Positions 1 to 9,393 of a stretch of 64,000 nucleotides of DNA are shown here, piece after piece. The translations under genes and the position numbers were made by a program. The stretch is taken from positions 62,001 to 126,000 of the forward strand of contig JAJEAO010000032.1 of assembly GCA_022822745.1 (NCBI GenBank). Reading direction: 5' to 3'. The notes beneath the pieces are model-generated. The model was not told the origin of the DNA and did not search any database. It worked only from the letters and a program-made list of their open reading frames with translations. Every line of letters starts with the position of its first letter. The stretch's first letter is position 1. Source of the DNA: Acidobacteriota bacterium. GTDB taxonomy: Bacteria > Acidobacteriota > Vicinamibacteria > Marinacidobacterales > Marinacidobacteraceae.

Positions 1-351
1 GAGGAGCAGCACCGGCGAAAAGACGGCGCGCGCGATCTTCAGAGCCGCCGGTTCGCCGTCGGCGAGATCCTCTTCGGTGAGCCGGATGTTCCACCGACCC
101 TGAACCCGGGAGCGGACATCCTCCGTGAAGGTCTCGGAAAACCCGCGGGTGCTGAAGGGACGCAGCATGCGACCCCGCAGTTCGTCCCGCAGGTCCTTCT
201 CGCGCGGAGCGGGCTCCTTCGGCCGCTCGTGGGCGGTGCGGCGGATCCCCGCCATGATGGACTCGGCGTTCGGAGCGGAGTCCTTGCGGTCCGTTTGCCG
301 TGGAGGCGCCGGCCGGTTCGCCGCGGCGCCGGAAGTGGCGGAAGTCGCCAT
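1..351 (-). CDS. Unknown protein, N-terminal part only (cut by window edge)
   Basis: A reading frame opens with ATG at 351 and stays open to the window edge, giving 117 residues without a stop. The first 30 residues ([17 protein letters not shown]...) are Ala/Pro/Ser-rich and look disordered. A second Met at residue 33 ([15 protein letters not shown]) is an alternative start. The following stretch is charged and then becomes more folded ([16 protein letters not shown]). No signal peptide or motif is recognised, and the function cannot be named from this fragment. It is read in the same direction as the STAS gene behind it, about 250 bp away. Confidence 0.55.
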   Translation of the reverse strand, partial: MATSATSGAAANRPAPPRQTDRKDSAPNAESIMAGIRRTAHERPKEPAPREKDLRDELRGRMLRPFSTRGFSETFTEDVRSRVQGRWNIRLTEEDLADGEPAALKIARAVFSPVLLL

Positions 352-603
352 GAAACTCCTTCAGCCCCGCCGCCTTCGGCGGAGCTCGTGTGGACGCGGA
401 GCGAGCCGGGATCGCGCCGCCGACGGGACGCCGGCGCATCGAGGCGCCGCGCGCCCGAGGCGAGTGCGGCCCGTTCCCGCCGCTGTCGAGGGCGATCGGC
501 GCCGGCGGCCCGGCGCCGCATCGGAACCTTCAGGCCGTTGCGCCGCCGGCAGCCGGTCTTCCCGGGCGGACGGGTCCGGGGCGCGGAGCGCGCCCGACCC
601 CTC

Positions 604-939
604 TCAGAAGCTGGCGATGGCCGCTTCTTCGGACTCGAACGTGTCGAAGACGGTCACGAGCTTCGTGATCTGCAGCAGATCGCGCATGCGGGCCGTCAGG
701 TGAAGCAGCGCGACCGCGCCGCCGGCCTGGACCACCCGGGTGTGGCAACGAACCAGCTCTCCGAGGCCGGCGCTGTCCACGTACGGGACGCGCGCGAGGT
801 TCAGCACGACCTTCCGGTGGCCATCGGCGACGACCTGTCGCACGGACCGCCGCAGCGTCTCGTCGCCTTCCCCGAGGACGATCTTGCCCTCGACATCCAG
901 GATGACGACGCCGTCCTCCTGCCTCTTCGTGATTCTCAT
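604..939 (-). CDS. STAS-domain anti-sigma factor antagonist
   Basis: The 111-residue protein is a single STAS domain of the SpoIIAA/RsbV type. It has the usual order: an N-terminal strand pair ([20 protein letters not shown]), a hydrophobic strand ([14 protein letters not shown]) and the helix cap DSAGLGEL. In this family the Ser of that cap is phosphorylated by an anti-sigma kinase, and the unphosphorylated form captures the kinase and frees a sigma factor. The length matches stand-alone family members. No partner kinase or phosphatase gene is adjacent, so the sigma factor it controls is unknown. Confidence 0.9.
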   Translation of the reverse strand: MRITKRQEDGVVILDVEGKIVLGEGDETLRRSVRQVVADGHRKVVLNLARVPYVDSAGLGELVRCHTRVVQAGGAVALLHLTARMRDLLQITKLVTVFDTFESEEAAIASF

Positions 940-962
940 CGGGTTCCTCCCTCGATGGGATC

Positions 963-1018
963 TGACGGCGTTCGAGCGCCAGTTGGGATCTGTGACGGCG
1001 TTCGAGCGCCAGTTGGGA
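963..1018. repeat. Two tandem copies of a 28-30 bp unit
   Basis: A 26-bp core beginning TGACGGCGTTCGAGCGCC is present at 963-988 and again at 993-1018, joined by a short ATCTG-type linker. It lies between the STAS gene start (939) and pta (1201). On the reverse strand the core reads AACTGGCGCTCGAACGC. This shares AACTGGCGCT with the tandem unit at 42601-42666, so the two may belong to one dispersed repeat family. Confidence 0.75.
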
Positions 1019-1200
1019 CCGGCTGTCAGGGGCCGTTCCGGCCCCCGAAGCCCAATATGGAAGTCGGACGCGCCCCCGGGGGCCCCGGGAGCATCGCCGG
1101 CCCGACTCGATGGGGAACGCCGGGGGGCGAGCCGCCGGAGCCGGGCGCTCCGTGCCCCGGTATCCTAGCCGAGAGTTCCTCTCCTTCGGCGCGGAATTCC

Positions 1201-2181
1201 ATGGCCTTGCGCGATGCCGACTCGACCGGCCCGGAGATGAGCCTCTCGACCTCTCGACCCCGGCTCGTCTTCCCCGAGGCCGGGGATCGCCGCGTGATCG
1301 AGGCGGCCCGGCGGATCCGGAACGAGGGGTTCGCGGAACCGGTGCTCGTGGGGAGAGCGGCCGCGCCGGACGCCGCGGGTCTCGAGACCCGGGCTCCCGA
1401 AGGGTCGTCGCTCCTCGCCGCAGCGCGCTTCCTGGCGGACCGGCGACGCGGAATGGACGCCGACGCAGCCCTCGAAACGGCGAGGGATCCCCTCGTCTTC
1501 GCCGACCTGCTCGTGGCCCGCGGGGAAGCCGACGGCTCCATCGCAGGCGCGGCGACGACCACGGCGGCGGTGATTCGGGCGGCGCTCCTGACGATCGGAG
1601 CGCGCCCCGGCGTCCGCCGCATTTCGGGCGCCTTCTTCATGGAGTTTCCCGACGGAAGGCCGCCTCTCCTGTTCGCCGACGGAGCCGTCGCTCCCGATCC
1701 GGGGCCGGCGGAACTGGCGGAGACCGCTCTGCTCACGGCGGAGACCGCGGAGGCTCTGCTCGACATGGAGCCGCGCGTGGCGCTCCTCTCCTTCTCCACC
1801 CGCGGCAGTTCAACCCATCCGCGCGCCCGCGCGGTGGCGGAAGCGGCGGAACAGGTCCGACGGGTGCGCCCCGATCTGATCGTGGACGGCGAGATGCAGG
1901 TGGACGCAGCGCTCGTCCCGGAGGTCGCCGCGGCGAAGGCGCCGGGCGGGCCCCTCGGGGGCCGGGCGAATGTCCTCATCTTTCCCGACCTCGCCTCCGG
2001 GAACATCGCCTACAAGCTGGTCGAACGACTGGCCGGGGCCCGCGCCACCGGCCCGATCCTGCAAGGCCTGAACGCCCCCGCGAACGACCTCTCGCGCGGC
2101 GCCGCGACCGGGGACATCGTGCGCCTCGCCCGGCTCACCGCCCGGCAGGCCGCATCGGAGGCGTTTCGGGGCCGGCGCTGA
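1201..2181 (+). CDS. pta: Phosphate acetyltransferase (PTA/PTB family)
   Basis: This family interconverts acetyl-CoA plus phosphate and acetyl phosphate plus CoA in central carbon metabolism. The 326 residues match the single-domain enzyme length. Visible family features are the N-terminal [18 protein letters not shown], the central [19 protein letters not shown], the SFSTRGSS loop and the C-terminal [17 protein letters not shown] followed by [20 protein letters not shown] 1201 is chosen; ATG 1237 ([10 protein letters not shown]) is equally placed before the first conserved block. A butyryl-type substrate cannot be excluded. No acetate kinase gene is next to it. Confidence 0.9.
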   Translation: MALRDADSTGPEMSLSTSRPRLVFPEAGDRRVIEAARRIRNEGFAEPVLVGRAAAPDAAGLETRAPEGSSLLAAARFLADRRRGMDADAALETARDPLVFADLLVARGEADGSIAGAATTTAAVIRAALLTIGARPGVRRISGAFFMEFPDGRPPLLFADGAVAPDPGPAELAETALLTAETAEALLDMEPRVALLSFSTRGSSTHPRARAVAEAAEQVRRVRPDLIVDGEMQVDAALVPEVAAAKAPGGPLGGRANVLIFPDLASGNIAYKLVERLAGARATGPILQGLNAPANDLSRGAATGDIVRLARLTARQAASEAFRGRR

Positions 2182-2396
2182 TCGAGCCGGGAGCGGGCGC
2201 CCCTCGAGGAAGCCCGGGGAATGCCGTCCCATCGGGAAAGCCTTCCCATCGGGGAAGGACAGACCCCGGCGGGCCCGCGCGCCCTCGGCCATGCGACGGC
2301 GCCGGCGGGGCCTCGCCAGAGGTCCGGTCTAAGATTCGCCCGCCCGCCACCCCTCCCCCGACCGACGGCCCGTCTCCGGGGCCGACCGGCAGTTCG

Positions 2397-3740
2397 ATGG
2401 AGCAGCGGCGACGCGACGACTCGATGACTCCCGGGAGCTGCCCCGAACCCCACCGCCGCCGGGCGATCGCCCGGAGTGCGGTCGTCCTCGCGATCGCCGC
2501 CGCGTCGTTTCTGGGGCGGCCGGTCGAGACGTTCGCGCAGAACGGACGCCCCGGCGTGTTCTTCGACTGCTCCGGCCCGCGGTGCGATTCCAGGTACTAC
2601 CGCACCCACATCACCTGGGTGAACTGGGTCAACGACAAGGAGGACAGCGATGTCCACCTCATCATGACCAGCCAGACGACGGGCGCCGGGGGACGGGAGT
2701 ACCTGTTCGACTTCCTCGGGGTCGGGGCGCACGCCGATTACGAGGGCCGCTCCACCTACAGCGCTTCCCCGACGAACACGGATCGGGAGAGCCTGGACGG
2801 CATCGTCCACGCCATGTCGCTGGGGCTCGCGACCTTCGCCAACGAGGCCGATTTCGCCGGGCTCGTCGAGATCCGGCCCACGGACCGGGCGGAGGCGGCG
2901 GTCGAGCGCGGCATCGTCGCCCGGGACGAGGTGCAGGATCCGTGGAATCTCTGGGTGTTCCGCGTGGACGGCGAGATCGGGATCGAGGGGGAGACCCAGG
3001 AGCGACGCAACAGCCTCGAAACGGGGTTCTCCGCCTCGCGGGTGACGCCGACCTGGAGGGTTCGCTTCTCCGGGGACTTCGAGAACGACCAGCTCCGGAT
3101 CGATCTCTCGGACAGCACGTTCGAGGACAGCCGCACCGGGTGGACCGTGGATTCGCGGGTCGTGTACGCGCTGTTCGAGCACTGGTCGGTCGGCATGGAC
3201 GGGCAGATGTCCCGCAACGTGACCTACAACCAGGACTTCCGGGCCGAGGTCCGGACGGCGCTGGAGTACAGCGTCTTCCCCTACGACGAGGCGACCCGGC
3301 GGAGCTTCACCTTCTACTACACGATCGGCCCCGCCTACCGGAACTACGTCGAACCCACGATCTACGGCGAGACCGAGGAGACCCGCTGGGAGCAGGGCAT
3401 GGAGGTGCGCTTCACCCAGCGGCAGCCGTGGGGGAACGCCTCGGTCAACGTCCGGGGGTCGCACTTCCTTCACGACCTCGACCAGCGGCTCCTGTCGCTG
3501 GGCGGCTACCTGTCGTTCCGGGTGTTCCGTGGTCTGTCCCTGGAATTCTCGGGCAGCGTGTCGTCGGTGAACGACCAGATCTACCTCGCCGCCGAGGAGG
3601 CCACCGACGAGGAAGCCCTGCTGGCCCTCCAGCAGCGTCCCACCGATTTCGACTACCGGATGGAAGTCGGTTTCGAGTTCCAGTTCGGCTCGATCTTCAA
3701 CAACGTCGTGAACAACCGGTTCCGCCGCCGCCGCTTCTGA
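2397..3740 (+). CDS. Predicted outer-membrane beta-barrel protein
   Basis: The 447-residue protein has a basic N-terminus, a hydrophobic signal segment (SAVVLAIAAASFLG) and a likely cleavage near TFAQ. The mature part is rich in alternating polar and aromatic strands and repeated Tyr/Phe/Trp (SFTFYYTIGPAYRNY, LSLGGYLSFRVFRGLSLEF). It ends in several Arg and a C-terminal Phe, as many barrels do. A CSGPRC pair near the mature N-terminus could form a disulfide. ATG 2397 is used; ATG 2424 is the alternative. No enzymatic motif is seen, so the transported or bound molecule is unknown. It converges on the peptidase gene downstream. Confidence 0.6.
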   Translation: MEQRRRDDSMTPGSCPEPHRRRAIARSAVVLAIAAASFLGRPVETFAQNGRPGVFFDCSGPRCDSRYYRTHITWVNWVNDKEDSDVHLIMTSQTTGAGGREYLFDFLGVGAHADYEGRSTYSASPTNTDRESLDGIVHAMSLGLATFANEADFAGLVEIRPTDRAEAAVERGIVARDEVQDPWNLWVFRVDGEIGIEGETQERRNSLETGFSASRVTPTWRVRFSGDFENDQLRIDLSDSTFEDSRTGWTVDSRVVYALFEHWSVGMDGQMSRNVTYNQDFRAEVRTALEYSVFPYDEATRRSFTFYYTIGPAYRNYVEPTIYGETEETRWEQGMEVRFTQRQPWGNASVNVRGSHFLHDLDQRLLSLGGYLSFRVFRGLSLEFSGSVSSVNDQIYLAAEEATDEEALLALQQRPTDFDYRMEVGFEFQFGSIFNNVVNNRFRRRRF

Positions 3741-3920
3741 CGCGACCACGAACCCGTCGCGTCCTCGGCTTTCCCCCGCTGCGAGTCGCCGGCGGAACGC
3801 TGAAGCAACTGCCCCACGCGCTCGAACAGGAGCGAGTGGCGGCCCATGGCAAGGGCCCTGCCCCAGGGGAACGGCTCGATCCCCGATGCGACGGCCCCCA
3901 TCGCACCGGGGTGCGTCGGG

Positions 3921-6365
3921 CTACCGGGGATCCTCGGTCGCCGGGACCGGGTTGTCGCCGCCCTTGAGGTGGCGGTCGAAGAAGACCGTCATGCGGCGGT
4001 AGCTGTCGCGGCGGGTCGGGATCTCGTCCCAGCCGTGGTCCTCGACCGGATAGACGACCAGATCGAAGTCCTTCTGCTTCTCGATCAGCATCTGCGCCAG
4101 CCGGAAGCTGTCCTGGATCTGCACGTTGCCGTCCACGAGCCCGTGCTGGATCTGGAGAGCGTCCACGAGCCCGTCGGCGTAGTACACCGGGCTGGAGACC
4201 CGGTAGGCCTCCTCGTCATCGAGCTGGCTGCCGTTCAGGATCCGGCTGGTGTAGCCCTGGTTGTAGTGGACCCAGTCGGTCACCGGATAGAGCGCCACTC
4301 CGGCGGCGTAGGCCCCCGGGTGGCGGAAGAGCGACATCAGGGTGAAGAACCCGCCGTAGGAGCCGCCGTACACCCCGATGCGGCGCCGCGCCACCCCGTG
4401 GTCCTCGACGAGGAGATCGAGGAGCGGCAGCGCGCTGTCTATGTCGGAGACCCCCATCTGACGGTAGGCGTAGGTCCGGTTCGCGTGGCCGTAGCCGGAA
4501 CTCCCGCGGTAGTCCACCGAGGCCGCCGCGTAGCCGTTCTGGATCAGGTAGTTCGCATAGACGATGCTCCCGGAACGGGCCCACCCCTTGACCACGGCCT
4601 GGGCGCATTCGCCGCAACCGTGGGCATAGACGACCGCGGGAGTCTGCCCGCGAACCGCCCCCGCCGGGGGATCCCAGATCCGGGCCCAGGCGGTCGTCCC
4701 GTCGGGCAGGTCGTATTCGACGATTTCGCTGTCCGCCCAGGCGACGCGGTGGAACGCATCGGTCCCGCTCTTCGTGATGCGCGCCGGTTCCGCGCCTGAC
4801 TCCGCATCCACCAGGTAGAGGTCGCCGAAGTCTTCGAGCGACTGGAACACGGTGGCCACCCGGTCGCCGCGCGGCGAGACCGCCCACTGGTGCATGCCCT
4901 CGCCCCAGGTGATCCGCTCCAGCTCGCCGCCGCGGGCCGGAAGCCGGTAGAGGTGCTCCTCGCCGGGATGCTCGCGGCTCGCGGTCACGAGGAACGACTC
5001 GCCGTCAGGGGCGAGCTCGGCGCTCCGCACTTCGAAGGAACCCGTCGTGAGCGGCGTGACCTCGCCGTCGGCGTTCGCGAGCAGGAGCATGGCCCAGCCG
5101 CTCGCCGTCGAGCCGAACGCGAACGCTTCGCTGTCGGGCAGCCACTCGAGGTAGCCCGGGGACCAGCGGCCGACGACCAGCGGCCCCCCGATCCAGGCCT
5201 CCTCGGTCTGGTGGTCCACCGTCCGGATCGTCCCGGTCCCGAGATCGAGCAGTCCGATCCAGCGCTGCTTGTGATCCACCGAGAGCACCTGAACCGCCGC
5301 ATGGCTCCCGTCCGGGCTCCACCACGGGCCGTGGATCACGGTGTCGCCCTCGACGCCGTCCTCCACCCACCGGACCTCGATGTCCTCGGGCCGGACCGAG
5401 GGATCCACGGCCACGATCCCCATCCGCCACGAGGGCAGCGCCTCCCCCACCTTGGGGCGCGCGTCCTTCTCGGTGGCCTGGCCGCTGAGGTTCACGAACT
5501 CCATGAAACTCGTGCGCTTCGGCTGCGCCGGATCCTTGCGGGACCGGAACACGATGTGGCGGCCGTCGGGGGAGAGCCGCAGATCCACCGCCCGCTCTCC
5601 TTCCGGCGCCGGAATCCCCTGGGGCCCGGCCGCCCGTCGAGTCCGCCGGAGATCCCTCCGTCGCTCCTCGCGGGCCTTGCGGTCCCGGACGACGCCGAGG
5701 AGTTCCTCCTGCTGCGCTTCGAGCCACGCTTCCTGACTCTCGGGATCCTTTTGGGCGGCCGTCACAGCCGCCACCTGGCGGAGCAGTCCGGAGCCGGTGC
5801 GGAACTCCCACAGGTCGCCGTGTTCCGTGGAAGCGGCCGTCAGGCCGGTCGTCGCGAACAGGACGGCCGAGCCGTCCGGACGCACGCGCACCGCCCCCGC
5901 CGCCCGCGCGCCGGCGAAGACCGGGCGGGCGCCGCCTTCGGCGGTCCACACCCACAGCGTCCCCTCGCGGGTCCAGGCCATGACCCGGCCATCGGCGGAA
6001 CGGGCTATGTCCGCGCCCGGAATCTCCCGCACGGCGGCCTCGTCGAGCGGGATCAGCTCCGTCCCGGCGGCGTCCACCGCGAACCAGGGATCGTCGTCGG
6101 GGAGCTGGCCCGGCGCTGGATCCTCTCGCCAGCGGAAGTAGAGCGTCGAGCCGTCGGGGGACCAGCGCAGGTCGCGGGGCGCGAGCCCGAACGCGCGGGG
6201 CCCTCCCCCGAGGTGATCGAGAGTGATCCGGAAACCGGGATCCGCATCAGCCGCCGTCCGCTCCGACTGGGCGCGGAGCTGCGCGGCGGCGCTCCCGGCC
6301 AGAATCGGTGCGGCCAGCAGACCGAACACCGGGACCATCGCAGTCCTCGCACTGGATCGTCGCAT
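3921..6365 (-). CDS. Secreted S9 family (prolyl oligopeptidase) serine peptidase
   Basis: The 814-residue protein carries a signal peptide (PVFGLLAAPILAGSAAAQ), a WD/beta-propeller region with repeated RWSPDGS, LSPDG and WWSPDGS blades, and a C-terminal alpha/beta hydrolase domain. The catalytic Ser is in GVYGGSYGGFF, with the likely Asp in HGLVDGNVQ and His in VEDHGWDE, the usual S9 order. Family members cleave short peptides. An unusual pair of Cys lies in AHGCGECAQ, where most relatives have HGGP. It is followed in the same direction, 29 bp upstream on the transcript, by an M24 peptidase, which suggests a peptide-degrading pair. Confidence 0.88.
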   Translation of the reverse strand: MRRSSARTAMVPVFGLLAAPILAGSAAAQLRAQSERTAADADPGFRITLDHLGGGPRAFGLAPRDLRWSPDGSTLYFRWREDPAPGQLPDDDPWFAVDAAGTELIPLDEAAVREIPGADIARSADGRVMAWTREGTLWVWTAEGGARPVFAGARAAGAVRVRPDGSAVLFATTGLTAASTEHGDLWEFRTGSGLLRQVAAVTAAQKDPESQEAWLEAQQEELLGVVRDRKAREERRRDLRRTRRAAGPQGIPAPEGERAVDLRLSPDGRHIVFRSRKDPAQPKRTSFMEFVNLSGQATEKDARPKVGEALPSWRMGIVAVDPSVRPEDIEVRWVEDGVEGDTVIHGPWWSPDGSHAAVQVLSVDHKQRWIGLLDLGTGTIRTVDHQTEEAWIGGPLVVGRWSPGYLEWLPDSEAFAFGSTASGWAMLLLANADGEVTPLTTGSFEVRSAELAPDGESFLVTASREHPGEEHLYRLPARGGELERITWGEGMHQWAVSPRGDRVATVFQSLEDFGDLYLVDAESGAEPARITKSGTDAFHRVAWADSEIVEYDLPDGTTAWARIWDPPAGAVRGQTPAVVYAHGCGECAQAVVKGWARSGSIVYANYLIQNGYAAASVDYRGSSGYGHANRTYAYRQMGVSDIDSALPLLDLLVEDHGVARRRIGVYGGSYGGFFTLMSLFRHPGAYAAGVALYPVTDWVHYNQGYTSRILNGSQLDDEEAYRVSSPVYYADGLVDALQIQHGLVDGNVQIQDSFRLAQMLIEKQKDFDLVVYPVEDHGWDEIPTRRDSYRRMTVFFDRHLKGGDNPVPATEDPR

Positions 6366-6394
6366 GGCCGTCTCTCCCTCCCCTCGCGGGGTCC

Positions 6395-7723
6395 TCAGCG
6401 GATCAGCAGGATCCGGTCGTTCGCGGGGTAGAACCACTCCACGCCGCGTTCCGTCACGATCGCATCGTCCTCGAGCGGGATGCGCACCTTGGCGCCGCCG
6501 AACTCGTCGGCTTTCGTGTAGGCGAACAGCTCGATCGCGAACATGTTCGTCGGCTTGATCTCGTACTCGAGGCGCGTCGGGTTGAACCACGCGATCGAGG
6601 GCCCGATCCCGTGCCCGAGGTTGCCGACGGAATGACAGCCGATCACGACATCGGTCGTGTCGTCGTCCGTCGGCTGGTTGAACTCGATCATCCGGAACCC
6701 GGCCTTCGTGAGTTCCTCGCCGAGCTGCTCCAGCATCGCGCCCGCGGTCGGCCCCGGCTTGATCGTGCGCCGGATCACGTCGCGCGCCGCCCGTCCCCGG
6801 TCGAAGGCGTTCTGGATGCCCGGGGGCGCCGCGACCTCGCCGTCCTTCAGCACGTAGGCGATCCGCTTCATGTCGGTGTAGAAGTTCAGATAGCCGACGC
6901 CCCAGTCGATCATGAGCAGATCCCCCCGCTGGATGATCCGCTCGTTCGAAGTCGCCTCGATCCCGGTGGGTCCGGTGATGTAGATGGAGGGCAGCCCGAA
7001 GGAGCTCCCGAGGCCGTTCTCGAGAAGCTGCTGCTCGATCCACCAGGCCACATCCTCGAGCGCGGTGACGCCGGGCGTGATGACCTCGTTCGAGAACGCC
7101 CGTTCGGCGATGCGGCGGGACCACTCCCCGGCCTCGCCGAAGGCCACGATCTCGCTGGCGACGCGCCGGGAACGGAAGTCGGAAACCAGTTTCTCGGCGG
7201 AGACCAGCCGATCGGCGTAGGGATCGCCCAGCGTCTCGCGCAGGTGGAGCCAGCTCGTGTGGGACAGCCCGTCGGCGGCGCCGATGCTCCGGGACATGTT
7301 CACGCCGATCCGCTCCGGGTCGCGCTCGGCCACGAAGGCGGCGAGATCGGCGCTCCCCAGGATCTCGTCGTACACGCCGCACTGCGCCAGCTTGTAGCCG
7401 GAAACGCCGATCGCCACGCGCTCGATCCGGTCGCCGCCGCGGTCGGTGAAGATGTAGTAGCCGGTGCTGCCGATGTAGCCGCGCCCGAGGTCTTCCCACA
7501 GGGGATCGCGGAGCCCCTCCTTCATCACCGTGATCCACATGTCCACGCGGTTTTCCCGCATCGCCTCGGGCAGGATCAGATCGAACTTGTCGGCGCGGAT
7601 CTGACACATCCGCTCCCATCGGACGCGGGCCTCGGTCTTCGCCGACGCCGCAGCCGGGACGAGCAGCGACAGCAGGAGCGCGGGGAGGATCAGGCAGCGG
7701 AGCGACGGACGCGATTCGGGCAT
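6395..7723 (-). CDS. Secreted M24 family metallopeptidase (Xaa-Pro aminopeptidase-like)
   Basis: The 442 residues begin with a signal peptide (LILPALLLSLLVPAAASA). They contain an N-terminal creatinase-like domain and a C-terminal pita-bread domain. The five metal ligands of M24 can be placed: Asp in LLMIDWGVGY, Asp in FYTDMKR, His in GNLGHGIG, Glu in FAIELFAY and Glu in ivTERGVEWF. The family removes N-terminal residues before Pro, but substrate preference cannot be read here. It is the first gene of the pair with the S9 peptidase. ATG 7723 directly precedes the signal peptide. A TAAGAT element 10 bp upstream could be a -10 box. Confidence 0.85.
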   Translation of the reverse strand: MPESRPSLRCLILPALLLSLLVPAAASAKTEARVRWERMCQIRADKFDLILPEAMRENRVDMWITVMKEGLRDPLWEDLGRGYIGSTGYYIFTDRGGDRIERVAIGVSGYKLAQCGVYDEILGSADLAAFVAERDPERIGVNMSRSIGAADGLSHTSWLHLRETLGDPYADRLVSAEKLVSDFRSRRVASEIVAFGEAGEWSRRIAERAFSNEVITPGVTALEDVAWWIEQQLLENGLGSSFGLPSIYITGPTGIEATSNERIIQRGDLLMIDWGVGYLNFYTDMKRIAYVLKDGEVAAPPGIQNAFDRGRAARDVIRRTIKPGPTAGAMLEQLGEELTKAGFRMIEFNQPTDDDTTDVVIGCHSVGNLGHGIGPSIAWFNPTRLEYEIKPTNMFAIELFAYTKADEFGGAKVRIPLEDDAIVTERGVEWFYPANDRILLIR

Positions 7724-7825
7724 GGGCGAACTATCTTACGGACCGTCGGGCTGGCGAGAAACGACCAACGACAGCCAACGCGCCCTGTCGAGCGTCCGGC
7801 CGCCTTCGCGGCGCCGGGAGAGGCC

Positions 7826-7863
7826 GAGGCGCCTCTTCGGTCAGGAGGCGTCGCTCCGGTCAG
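7826..7863. repeat. Imperfect 19-bp tandem duplication
   Basis: Two 19-bp copies (7826-7844 and 7845-7863) share GAGGCG at the left and CGGTCAG at the right, with a divergent middle. The second copy overlaps the stop codon of rpoZ. It is one of many short tandem duplications at gene ends in this window. Confidence 0.5.
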
Positions 7864-8132
7864 CGACCCGGTTCGTCGCCGAAGATCGCCTGCGCCGCCT
7901 CGATCGCCTCGGGATCCGTCTCGCCCTCCGCGGCGACGGCGTCGGCGAGCAGCGCCGCAGCCTCGCTCGGGTCGTACACCGCGATCTGCCCGGCGTGAAG
8001 CTCCATCAGCGCGATCGCCGTCGGTCGGCGGGAGTTCGTCTTGACTCGGGGCGCCGCGCCGAGCGTCAACTGGCGGACCCGCTGGGCGACCGCATTGACC
8101 TGCATGAACGGACTGGACTCTTCGATTCGCAA
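7860..8132 (-). CDS. rpoZ: RNA polymerase omega subunit
   Basis: Omega helps assemble RNA polymerase by binding beta-prime. The 90-residue protein has the family core: VNAVAQRVRQLTLGAAPRV, then NSRRPTAIALMELHAGQI, matching the usual helix with the R-A-R-Q-L motif and the KPT-IA-EI-G block. A TTG start at 8132 is chosen because GGGAG lies six bases upstream on the transcript. The only ATG (8105) would remove part of the first helix. It is not linked to gmk or spoT, its common neighbours. Confidence 0.85.
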   Translation of the reverse strand: MRIEESSPFMQVNAVAQRVRQLTLGAAPRVKTNSRRPTAIALMELHAGQIAVYDPSEAAALLADAVAAEGETDPEAIEAAQAIFGDEPGR

Positions 8133-8222
8133 CGGTGTCTCCCACGCGGGAACGCCAGCGGCGCCCGCTCGGTCATCGGGCGTTCCACGCGGGAGCGGCG
8201 AAACACCGGTAAACAGAACGGA

Positions 8223-8771
8223 TCATTGTACTGACGGCGCGGGCGTCGAGGCCCCCTCGCCGAGCAGATCGCGGAAGACGCGCAGCGACGCCGGCGCCGA
8301 CCAGTCGCGGGCGCCGATGACCCGCGACACCAGCCGCCCATCCCGTCCGATCAGCCACGTCTCCGGAAACTGGAACACCTCGTAGCGCCGCGAGACCCGC
8401 TTCCCCAGGTCGTGCAGCACGAGGAACCGCAGCCCGTGCTCCTCCACGAACGGAGCGATGTCGTCGTAGCGCTCGTCCACCGAGACCGCGACGACCGCGA
8501 GGCCTTCGTCCGCGAGGACGTCCTCGAGGCGCTGGAGCGAGGGCATTTCCTCCACGCACGGCGGGCACCAGGTCGCCCAGAAGTTGAGCACGACGACCTG
8601 ACCGGCGAAGTCGCCGAGCCGGTGGGAAGTCCCGTCGAGGTCGAGCAGCTCGAACGGCGGGGCGACCGCGCCCGGCTCCACCGGCGTCGGCCGCTCGGCG
8701 CAGCCGCCGATCCCGGCCAGGAGCAGCGCCACGCCCGAAGCCATCCGGAGTCGCGCGATCCCGGCGCTCAC
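8223..8771 (-). CDS. TlpA-like thiol-disulfide oxidoreductase lipoprotein
   Basis: The 182-residue protein has a lipoprotein signal (GVALLLAGIGGC, lipobox Cys followed by AERP) and a thioredoxin fold with the active site NFWATWCPPCVEEMPSL. The cis-Pro is in FQFPETWLIG. TlpA/ResA-type proteins reduce periplasmic disulfides, for example in cytochrome c maturation, which would suit the cytochrome-rich operon nearby; that link is an inference. The GTG start overlaps the stop of the Nudix gene by four bases (GTGA), so the two are probably translationally coupled. Confidence 0.88.
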   Translation of the reverse strand: MSAGIARLRMASGVALLLAGIGGCAERPTPVEPGAVAPPFELLDLDGTSHRLGDFAGQVVVLNFWATWCPPCVEEMPSLQRLEDVLADEGLAVVAVSVDERYDDIAPFVEEHGLRFLVLHDLGKRVSRRYEVFQFPETWLIGRDGRLVSRVIGARDWSAPASLRVFRDLLGEGASTPAPSVQ

Positions 8772-9301
8772 GCGGCGTCCCCCTCGGAGAGGAACAGCAT
8801 CCCCAGCCCGGCGATCGTCTTGGCGTCCTCGAAGCCGCCGGACAGCAGGCGGCGACGGGCCTCCGCGAGCGGCAGATGCACCACTTCGATGTCCTCGCCG
8901 GGCTCGGGGCGAGCGCGCCCCGGGGTCAGCCCCGCCGCCCGGAACAGGTGGAGACGCTCGCTGCAGAACCCGGGCGCAGTGAGGAACGACCCGAGCGGCC
9001 GAAGGGTCATCGCCCGGTAGCCCGTCTCTTCCCGCAGCTCGCGACGCGCGGTCTCGTCCGGCGCCTCGTCCGGCTCGCGGGTGCCCGCCGGGAGTTCGAG
9101 CACCCGCCGACGGGCGGCGTGGCGGTACTGGCGCACGAGGACGAGTTCCTCCCGCGGCGTGACCGCCACGACGGCGACGGCGCCCGGATGGAGGACGACA
9201 TCCCGGCGTCGCGCCTCCGTCCTTCCGGGCAGGCGGATGAGGTCGCGGTCCACCCGGAACAGCCGGCCGGAGAAGACCGTGGAGGAGTCGAGGATCTCCA
9301 C
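8768..9301 (-). CDS. Nudix hydrolase, ADP-ribose pyrophosphatase-like
   Basis: The 177 residues contain a complete Nudix box: G-x5-E-x7-R-E-L-x-E-E-x-G-Y, spanning GTREPDEAP and RRELREETGY. The upstream block VVLVRQYRHAARRRVLELPAG is typical of ADP-ribose pyrophosphatases. Such enzymes hydrolyse nucleoside diphosphate sugars in the cytoplasm. The GTG start at 9301 (VEILDSSTVFSG) is the only reasonable start at the family's usual N-terminus. A longer in-frame extension to 9613 runs antisense through the cupredoxin gene with an unlikely composition and was not used. It is coupled to the downstream TlpA-like gene. Confidence 0.85.
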   Translation of the reverse strand: MEILDSSTVFSGRLFRVDRDLIRLPGRTEARRRDVVLHPGAVAVVAVTPREELVLVRQYRHAARRRVLELPAGTREPDEAPDETARRELREETGYRAMTLRPLGSFLTAPGFCSERLHLFRAAGLTPGRARPEPGEDIEVVHLPLAEARRRLLSGGFEDAKTIAGLGMLFLSEGDAA

Positions 9302-9393
9302 TGCATGGGAATCGGGAGGCGCCGTCGGTCGGCGCGGCGCGGGCGGGCGTTCCCCGCCCCGCCGCCGGCGGCGCTGCCGCAGGACAGCCGCGA

